Below, piece after piece: positions 4,773-8,467 of a stretch of DNA of 8,467 bases. Numbering within the stretch: the stretch's first letter is position 1; the number at the start of each line of letters is the position of its first letter. The notes beneath the pieces were generated by a model. It saw only the letters and a program-made list of their open reading frames with translations, was not told where the DNA came from and did no database searches. The DNA is from Treponema sp. (lineage in GTDB: Bacteria; Spirochaetota; Spirochaetia; Treponematales; Breznakiellaceae). The stretch is from NCBI GenBank assembly GCA_009780285.1, contig WRAL01000045.1:1-8467 (forward strand), in the 5' to 3' direction. A program made the translations under genes and the position numbers.

Positions 4773-5985
4773 GCTGCGCAGGCTGCGCAACGAAATAAGG
4801 CATTACGACTGGGGCTGCCCCGATTCAATCCCGAAATTCCTGGGGCGGCGAGGCGACGGAAGGCCCTGCGCGGAGATGTGGATGGGCGCCCACGCCGCCG
4901 CGCCTTCGCGCATAGCGCCGGAAACAGGCCTTGGCGAATTTATCGCCTCCGATCCGGCGCGCATTTTAGGGAAGGAAACGGCCCGGCGCTTCGGCGAGCT
5001 GCCCTTCCTTTTTAAGCTTCTGGCCGCGAAAAAGCCCCTTTCCCTACAGGCGCATCCGGGAGAGGCGCAGGCCCGCGCAGGCTTTGAGCGGGAAAGCTCC
5101 TCCGGCCTCGAGCAAAGCGATTCCCGGCGCCTATATTCCGACCCGCGCCACAAGCCGGAAATGCTCTGCGCCCTTGCGCCCTTCACGGCTCTCTGCGGCT
5201 TTCGCGAGCCGGGCGAGATCGCGCGGCTTTTGACGCGGCTTTGCGAGCATGCGCCTGAGGATCTTTGCCGGGCCCTCGCCCCCCTGGAACGTTCCCTTCG
5301 GATGAAGACAGCGGAAGAAACGCTGCGCGGCTTTATGTCCGAGCTTTTTTCGTCGGGGCAGGCGCTTGCCTCAAGCGACCTTACGACCGCTTTGGAAGCC
5401 GCGAGCCGCTTTGAAAAAGCGGACCGCTTCGAAGAAGCGGAAGCATTCGATCTTGCTGCCGGCCTCGCGCGCCTTTGGCCGAAGGATCCGACGGCCCTCG
5501 CGCCTCTTTTCCTCAATGTTTTTTCGCTGGACGCGGGCGAGGCGATCTTTCTCAAGCCCGGCGCGCCTCACGCCTACCTTAGCGGCTTCGCGCTGGAAAT
5601 AATGGCCAATTCGGACAACGTTCTGCGCGGCGGCCTTTCAAGCAAGAAGATCGAGCCGGGCGCATTCATGGAGGCGCTGGATTTCGCTCCCTACAGGCCG
5701 GAAATCGCGCGCCGGGATCCGCTGGCCGAAAATTTCCGCTACCCGGATTTTTGCCGGGAATTTTCCCTTTCGTTTTTTCGCGGAAGCGGCGGCGAGCGGC
5801 TTCTTTCGCTTGACGGCCCCGCTATCTGCCTTGTCGCCTCGGGCGCCGCGGATGCGGGCGGGGAAGTCCTGCGCAAGGGGGAGTCGGCCTTTGTCCACGG
5901 CTCGGAGAAAAGGCCCCTATCCCTGCGCGGGGACTACGGCCTGTACGTGGCCTCAGTCGGCCGACCGGAAGCGGGCGCGCCGTGA
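4765..5985 (+). CDS. manA: Mannose-6-phosphate isomerase, class I
   Basis: ManA interconverts mannose 6-phosphate and fructose 6-phosphate, linking mannose use and GDP-mannose synthesis to glycolysis. The 406-residue protein has the N-terminal HYDWGCPDSIPKFLG and AEMWMGAHAAAPS motifs. Zinc ligands are Gln95 and His97 in LSLQAHP, Glu132 in HKPEM and His269 in PGAPHAYLSG. The NSDNVLRGGLSSKK motif marks the active-site strand after the zinc site. The helical insertion domain (about 170-245) holds a duplicated RFE-K/E-A unit encoded by tandem hairpins. Length is slightly above E. coli ManA (391). The ATG at 4765 overlaps the end of zapA by eight bases, and the sequence before it is CT-rich with no ribosome site, so translation probably depends on coupling to zapA. 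The next gene starts inside its stop codon. Confidence 0.95.
   Translation: MAELRRLRNEIRHYDWGCPDSIPKFLGRRGDGRPCAEMWMGAHAAAPSRIAPETGLGEFIASDPARILGKETARRFGELPFLFKLLAAKKPLSLQAHPGEAQARAGFERESSSGLEQSDSRRLYSDPRHKPEMLCALAPFTALCGFREPGEIARLLTRLCEHAPEDLCRALAPLERSLRMKTAEETLRGFMSELFSSGQALASSDLTTALEAASRFEKADRFEEAEAFDLAAGLARLWPKDPTALAPLFLNVFSLDAGEAIFLKPGAPHAYLSGFALEIMANSDNVLRGGLSSKKIEPGAFMEALDFAPYRPEIARRDPLAENFRYPDFCREFSLSFFRGSGGERLLSLDGPAICLVASGAADAGGEVLRKGESAFVHGSEKRPLSLRGDYGLYVASVGRPEAGAP
5363..5440. repeat. Cluster of short hairpins inside manA, including a tandem pair
   Basis: Three small perfect palindromes lie within 78 bases. CGCTTG-CCT-CAAGCG (5363-5377) has a 6-bp stem and 3-base loop. CCGCTTTGAAAAAGCGG (5406-5422) and CCGCTTCGAAGAAGCGG (5424-5440) each have a 7-bp stem and a GAA loop, and they repeat with an 18-base period. 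They are in frame and encode the duplicated helix segment SRFEKA-DRFEEA. The 7-3-7 geometry with one spacer base is identical to the pair at 3189-3223, although the sequence differs. Confidence 0.8.
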
Positions 5986-6461
5986 AAATCGTGGTTGACG
6001 CGGATTCCTGTCCGCGCCAGGCGCGCGAGCTTGCGCTGAGGGCGGCGCGCCGGCTTGGAATCCAGGCCGTGTTCGCCGCCAACCGCGCCCTGGCCGACGT
6101 AAGCGGGCCTTGCGCCCGGATGGAAGTTTGCCCGAACCAGGAAAACGCCGCCGACGACAGGCTTGCGCAGCTGGCGATGCCGGGCGACCTGGGAATAACG
6201 CGGGATCTGGGCCTTGCCAAGCGCCTTCTGGACAAGGGCTGCGCCGTGATAGACGACCGGGGACGGGCCTTCACCAAGGAGAACATCAACGAGCTGCTTT
6301 CCATAAGGACCTTTACCTTGAGCCTTTCGGACAACGGCCTGGGCCAGCCAAGAATCGCCGGCTACGGAAAAAAGGAAAGCAAGGCCTTCGCCGACAGCCT
6401 GGATCGCCATCTCGCGCGCCTTACGCGCCCCAAAAACGATTGGACTTGTTCGGCAACTTGA
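5982..6461 (+). CDS. YaiI/YqxD family (DUF188) protein
   Basis: The 159-residue protein belongs to a conserved family of unknown function with a PIN-like fold, suggesting but not proving nuclease activity. Visible family motifs are VVDADSCP (4-11), ENAADDRLAQLAMPGDLGITRD (about 54-75), LAKRLLDKG, VIDDRGRAFTKENI and the late KKESKAFADSLDRHLARL. The acidic residues of VDAD, ADD and ITRD form the likely metal-binding cluster. The start GTG at 5982 overlaps the manA stop codon (GTGA, 4 bases), the classic coupling arrangement. The last few residues after LTRPK (NDWTCSAT) have no family counterpart. They are encoded by what looks like the left arm of a palindromic repeat seen intact at 8068-8103. 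The stop codon is 25 bases from the convergent HD-GYP gene's end. Confidence 0.9.
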   Translation: MKIVVDADSCPRQARELALRAARRLGIQAVFAANRALADVSGPCARMEVCPNQENAADDRLAQLAMPGDLGITRDLGLAKRLLDKGCAVIDDRGRAFTKENINELLSIRTFTLSLSDNGLGQPRIAGYGKKESKAFADSLDRHLARLTRPKNDWTCSAT

Positions 6462-6471
6462 TTAGTTTCCG
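6439..6471 (+). repeat. Decayed copy of the palindromic repeat, overlapping the yaiI-type gene end
   Basis: GATTGGACTTGTTCGG (6438-6453) matches the left arm of the 8068-8103 palindrome closely (TTAGACTTGTTCGG there, one mismatch in 14). The inner part survives too. CGG-C-AACT (6451-6458) still pairs with AGTT-T-CCG (6464-6471) around TGATT, while the outer right arm has diverged. The stop codon TGA (6459-6461) sits in this inner loop. Confidence 0.65.
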
Positions 6472-6486
6472 TGCAGCTCCATTACC

Positions 6487-7734
6487 TCAGACCGCCGCCG
6501 CGTCCGGGTGCATCGCCTGCGTGTGCCTGATGCTTGGCAGGACATCGAAGAAAATATCGACAAGCTCCGGATCGAACTGCACGCCGGAGAGCTCCTTCAT
6601 CTGCCCCAGAACCTTTTCCTCTTCCCAGGCTTCCTTGTAGGCGCGCTTCGAGCTTAGCGCGTCGAAAACGTCGGCTATCGCGACGATTCGGCCGGCGAAA
6701 GGGATCTCGTCGCCTTTCTTGCCCAGCGTCCTGCCGTTTTTGTCCGCGCGAAGCGGCTTTAGGGTAAAGGGATCCACCCAGCCCGGATAGCCGGTGCCGT
6801 CCCATCTTTCATGATGGCTCAGCGCGATTTCCATGGAAAGGCTGTCGACCAGGGAATTGGTGTCGCTGAAAAGGCCGGCGCCGTAGACCGTGTGGTGCTT
6901 CATGTGGTCGAACTCGCCCTCGGTAAGAAGGCCGGGCTTTTTCAGTATCTTGTCCGGTATCGCCACTTTTCCCACGTCGTGAAGCATCGCGCCTATGCGA
7001 AGGATGTCAAGGAACTTCGTCCGCTCGTCGCCGTGCACGTTGTGGTTGTGCGCCCATCGCTCGTAGATTTCCGCCGAATAGCCGGCGACGCGGCTTACGT
7101 GGCTCCCCGTTTCCGAAGGGTCGCGCAGCTCCGACATTTTTATCATGCGCAGGATCATCGCGCGGGTCGTGCGAGCCTTGTCCAAGGCCGCCGTCGCCGT
7201 CACCGCGAAGTTCGTCAGCACAAGCTCGTCCTCCCGGGTAAAGGGAATCGGCTTCCCTTCGCGATCCATTTTGTTTATCACCTGAATCACGCCAAGGAGC
7301 TTTTCCCTGTTCGCCAGCGGAAAAGTGAAGGTCGAGGTCGTTTTGTAGCCGGTAAGGACGTCGAAGCTCGAGTTAAAGGAATACGGCGCGTCCTGGGGGA
7401 TGTTGTACGCGTCGGGGATGTTGATCATCTCCATCTTGCTCGCGCAGTAGCCGGCGACGGACTTTTCGTCGATGGGCAAGGAAAAAATCGTGTATATCTG
7501 CTTCTCGCCCGGCGCCAGAGTCTTTTGGATCGTGTCGTTCTGCGCGTAGCGGATAAGAAGGCGTTCCTCGCCCTCCCCTTCCCTCTCGTCATGCTTCACG
7601 TAGATGGAGCCGGCGTCGGCGTCCACCTCCCTGCGAGCCATGAGGAGGATTCTTTCAAGGAGAAGATCGATGTCCTGTATGCTGCCAAGCTCGGACGTTA
7701 CCCTGAGTATCGATTCCAAGCCCGTTTTATTCAT
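6487..7734 (-). CDS. GAF and HD-GYP domain protein, probable c-di-GMP phosphodiesterase
   Basis: HD-GYP enzymes hydrolyse cyclic di-GMP to GMP or pGpG. The 415-residue protein (numbered from ATG at 7734) has a GAF sensor domain at about 5-190: LLLERILLMARREVDADAGSIYV, then PLANREKLLGVIQVINK. The HD-GYP domain spans about 200-400. It shows GSHVSRVAGYS, His252-Asp253 in MLHDVGKVAIPD, MKHHTVYG, HHERWDGTGYPGW with Gly315-Tyr316-Pro317, and RIVAIADVFDALSSKRAYKEAW. The metal-binding His/Asp residues and GYP are present, so activity is expected. The usual HP of the HP-x-x-G motif is HT here, keeping the His. No membrane segment is seen; it is a soluble sensor-effector. GTG at 7740 would add two residues; neither start has a good ribosome site. 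It lies 27 bases behind ppiC and is probably co-transcribed. The GAF ligand is unknown. Confidence 0.93.
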   Translation of the reverse strand: MNKTGLESILRVTSELGSIQDIDLLLERILLMARREVDADAGSIYVKHDEREGEGEERLLIRYAQNDTIQKTLAPGEKQIYTIFSLPIDEKSVAGYCASKMEMINIPDAYNIPQDAPYSFNSSFDVLTGYKTTSTFTFPLANREKLLGVIQVINKMDREGKPIPFTREDELVLTNFAVTATAALDKARTTRAMILRMIKMSELRDPSETGSHVSRVAGYSAEIYERWAHNHNVHGDERTKFLDILRIGAMLHDVGKVAIPDKILKKPGLLTEGEFDHMKHHTVYGAGLFSDTNSLVDSLSMEIALSHHERWDGTGYPGWVDPFTLKPLRADKNGRTLGKKGDEIPFAGRIVAIADVFDALSSKRAYKEAWEEEKVLGQMKELSGVQFDPELVDIFFDVLPSIRHTQAMHPDAAAV

Positions 7735-7761
7735 CGCCACCCGCCGTATCTTACGGCCTTT

Positions 7762-8040
7762 TCAGTCCCGCCTGCCGGTGCACTTGATGACGTGGTACCC
7801 GAACTGCGTTTGGGTCACGTCGCCCAGAGCGCCGGGGGAAGTCCGCTTTACCGCCGATTCGAAGGCCGGCACCATTTTTCCCTCGCCGAACCAGCCGAGA
7901 TCCCCGCCCTGCGATTTCGAGGGACAGGTCGAGTGCTCCCGCGCGAGGGTCTCGAACTGCGCCCCCTGCCTGATTTTCGCCAGGATGTCGTCCGCCGTCG
8001 CGCGATCCTTTACCAGTATGTGGCTCGCTCTCCATTCCAT
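7762..8040 (-). CDS. ppiC: Parvulin-type peptidyl-prolyl cis-trans isomerase (PpiC-like)
   Basis: The 92-residue protein is a stand-alone parvulin domain, very close in size to E. coli PpiC (Par10, 93 residues), and catalyses proline isomerisation during folding. Motifs in order are ASHILVKD near the start, AKIRQGAQFETLAREHSTCPSK, GGDLGWFGEGKMVPAFE and QTQFGYHVIKCTG near the end. These give the active-site His of SHILVK, the Met/Phe of MVPAF and the final His of FGYHVIK. There is no signal peptide, so it is cytoplasmic, unlike the SurA or PrsA types. The ATG at 8040 is chosen over the TTG at 8046 because AAGGAG lies 8 bases before the ATG but only 2 before the TTG. No clear promoter is seen between it and the tRNA gene, so read-through from the tRNA transcript is possible. 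Confidence 0.93.
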   Translation of the reverse strand: MEWRASHILVKDRATADDILAKIRQGAQFETLAREHSTCPSKSQGGDLGWFGEGKMVPAFESAVKRTSPGALGDVTQTQFGYHVIKCTGRRD

Positions 8041-8067
8041 ACGCAATTCTCCTTTACAAAATGTATT

Positions 8068-8103
8068 AGACTTGTTCGGGAACTGCAGTTTCCGAACAAG
8101 TCT
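8068..8103. repeat. 36-base palindromic repeat between ppiC and tRNA-Leu
   Basis: The left arm AGACTTGTTCGGGAACTG (8068-8085) and right arm CAGTTTCCGAACAAGTCT (8086-8103) form a hairpin of 16 bp with a TGCA loop. The only imperfection is one G-T pair (8080 with 8091). A six-T run follows at 8108-8113 on the plus strand, so it has intrinsic-terminator form in that direction, though no plus-strand gene precedes it. On the minus strand it lies in the leader of ppiC. A second, degenerate copy at the yaiI gene end suggests a dispersed repeat family; I recall similar intergenic palindromes in termite-gut treponemes, but could not check. Confidence 0.85.
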
Positions 8104-8137
8104 TGCATTTTTTCGGACTAAAGCCCTGCAAAAACGC

Positions 8138-8220
8138 TGCCGACGATGAGACTCGAACTCATACCTCTTTACAGAGAGGGGATTTTAAGTCACCTGTGTC
8201 TACCATTCCACCACGCCGGC
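8138..8220 (-). tRNA. tRNA-Leu(UAA)
   Basis: The 83-base minus-strand gene folds as a class II tRNA. The acceptor arms are GCCGGCG and CGTCGGC, with one G-U pair, and the discriminator is A. The D arm is GTG-GAATGGTAGA-CAC, and the anticodon loop is CTTAAAA with anticodon TAA (complement of 8185-8187). A long variable arm CTCT-GTAA-AGAG and a T arm ATGAG-TTCGAGT-CTCAT complete it. CCA is not encoded. The anticodon stem GGTGA/TCCCC has a U-C mismatch at position 29-41 (8192 and 8180), where the common bacterial form has GGGGA. A T5 run follows the 3' end after GCG. It decodes UUA and possibly UUG. Confidence 0.95.
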
Positions 8221-8266
8221 CGGCGCCCCGCGGCGTTTCCATTCCCGCCGGGACCCTCGCTGCCCA

Positions 8267-8296
8267 TATAGTTTTGGCAGGCCCGCGGGAGCTAAA
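8267..8296 (-). promoter_or_regulatory. Weak candidate promoter for tRNA-Leu
   Basis: On the minus strand TTTAGC (complement of 8291-8296) and ACTATA (complement of 8267-8272) are 18 bases apart, about 46 bases before the tRNA. The matches are poor. The -10 candidate lies in the loop of an inverted repeat, CTGCC (8260-8264) with GGCAG (8276-8280), which may be coincidental. Confidence 0.25.
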
Positions 8297-8435
8297 ACCA
8301 CGCGCGCGAATCAGTATCGCGCATTCCAAAAAAACTATCAAGGCGCCGCATTGCCTAAAAATTAATCTAGCCGAAAAGGGGCCGCTGCCCAAAAACCAAA
8401 ACCTAGTCGAAATCAGGCCGCAGGGGCCTGCCCAC

Positions 8436-8454
8436 CCTCCGTGCCGGAGGTTTT
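8436..8454 (+). terminator. Terminator-like hairpin near window end
   Basis: A perfect 6-bp stem CCTCCG/CGGAGG with a TGC loop is followed by TTTT. No plus-strand gene precedes it in the window, so what it would terminate is unknown; it may instead be one more of the short 3-base-loop hairpins in this sequence. Confidence 0.3.
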
Positions 8455-8467
8455 CTCAGTGTACGGC

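Larger units (their letters stand above)
8221..8467. other. Non-coding stretch upstream of tRNA-Leu to window end
   Basis: No convincing gene is seen; the open frame here reads through the tRNA and has no ribosome site. Visible elements are the weak tRNA promoter and a palindrome CCCGCGGG (8282-8289). There is also a diverged tandem repeat (8352-8385 and 8386-8421), and a hairpin CCTCCG-TGC-CGGAGG (8436-8450) followed by TTTT, a terminator-like shape on the plus strand. Confidence 0.5.

Noticed and set aside
4803..5555. 250-codon minus-strand frame opposite manA
   Set aside because: Ser/Arg/Ala-rich antisense of a clear ManA; no recognisable motif.
6811..8121. 436-codon open frame on the plus strand opposite the HD-GYP and ppiC genes
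   Set aside because: It runs across two well-supported minus-strand genes and the palindrome, with shadow-type composition and no ribosome site.
8159..8392. 77-codon minus-strand frame near the tRNA
   Set aside because: Its end is a translation of the tRNA-Leu gene (GDLKSPL-type tail), a common artefact.
8352..8450. CRISPR-like repeats at the window end
   Set aside because: Only two diverged, directly adjacent units without spacers, and no cas gene.
1..8467. Phage, insertion sequence, toxin-antitoxin or defence island
   Set aside because: All sizeable supported genes are housekeeping, chemotaxis or signalling genes; no transposase, integrase or terminal inverted repeats with target duplication were seen.

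Overview
The window is GC-rich, densely packed bacterial chromosome, almost certainly from a spirochaete. The best clue is the 157-residue coiled-coil protein next to a ZapA homologue directly behind the infC-rpmI-rplT cluster. Its N-terminal half (MLNVEQVRQLETKIAKAINY, then FKEEQ..IEDGILSALDRLSQFE) resembles, from memory, the ZapB-like proteins of Treponema and relatives. A DUF3798-type lipoprotein and a GAF/HD-GYP protein fit that placement. No database was searched, so the taxon is an inference. Most of the window is core genome; I found no phage, transposase, CRISPR array or defence system.

Layout. (1) 1-261, minus: start of a secreted lipoprotein of DUF3798 type, cut by the window edge. 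(2) 262-492: divergent promoter region. (3) 493-2498, plus: cheR and cheB, the adaptation enzymes that methylate and demethylate chemoreceptors. (4) 2541-3838, plus: promoter, then infC, rpmI and rplT (IF-3, L35, L20), with a striking pair of identical-geometry hairpins at the infC/rpmI junction and a possible terminator after rplT. (5) 3912-6461, plus: a tightly coupled run of zapB-like, zapA, manA and a YaiI/YqxD (DUF188) gene, with overlaps of 8 and 4 bases at the last two junctions. (6) 6487-8040, minus: a PpiC-type parvulin followed by a GAF/HD-GYP c-di-GMP phosphodiesterase, convergent with block 5. (7) 8138-8220, minus: tRNA-Leu(UAA). (8) 8221-8467: no gene seen; weak promoter, hairpins and a diverged 35-base tandem repeat.

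The genes group into chemotaxis adaptation, translation, cell division (Z-ring accessory proteins), sugar-phosphate metabolism and c-di-GMP turnover. What annotation of the proteins does not explain is the small palindromic elements: a 36-base near-perfect palindrome between ppiC and the tRNA with a decayed relative forming the end of the yaiI gene; two tandem twin-hairpins of the same 7-3-7 geometry and 18-base period (infC/rpmI junction and inside manA); and an 11-bp perfect hairpin in the cheR linker. These are the most worthwhile targets for follow-up.
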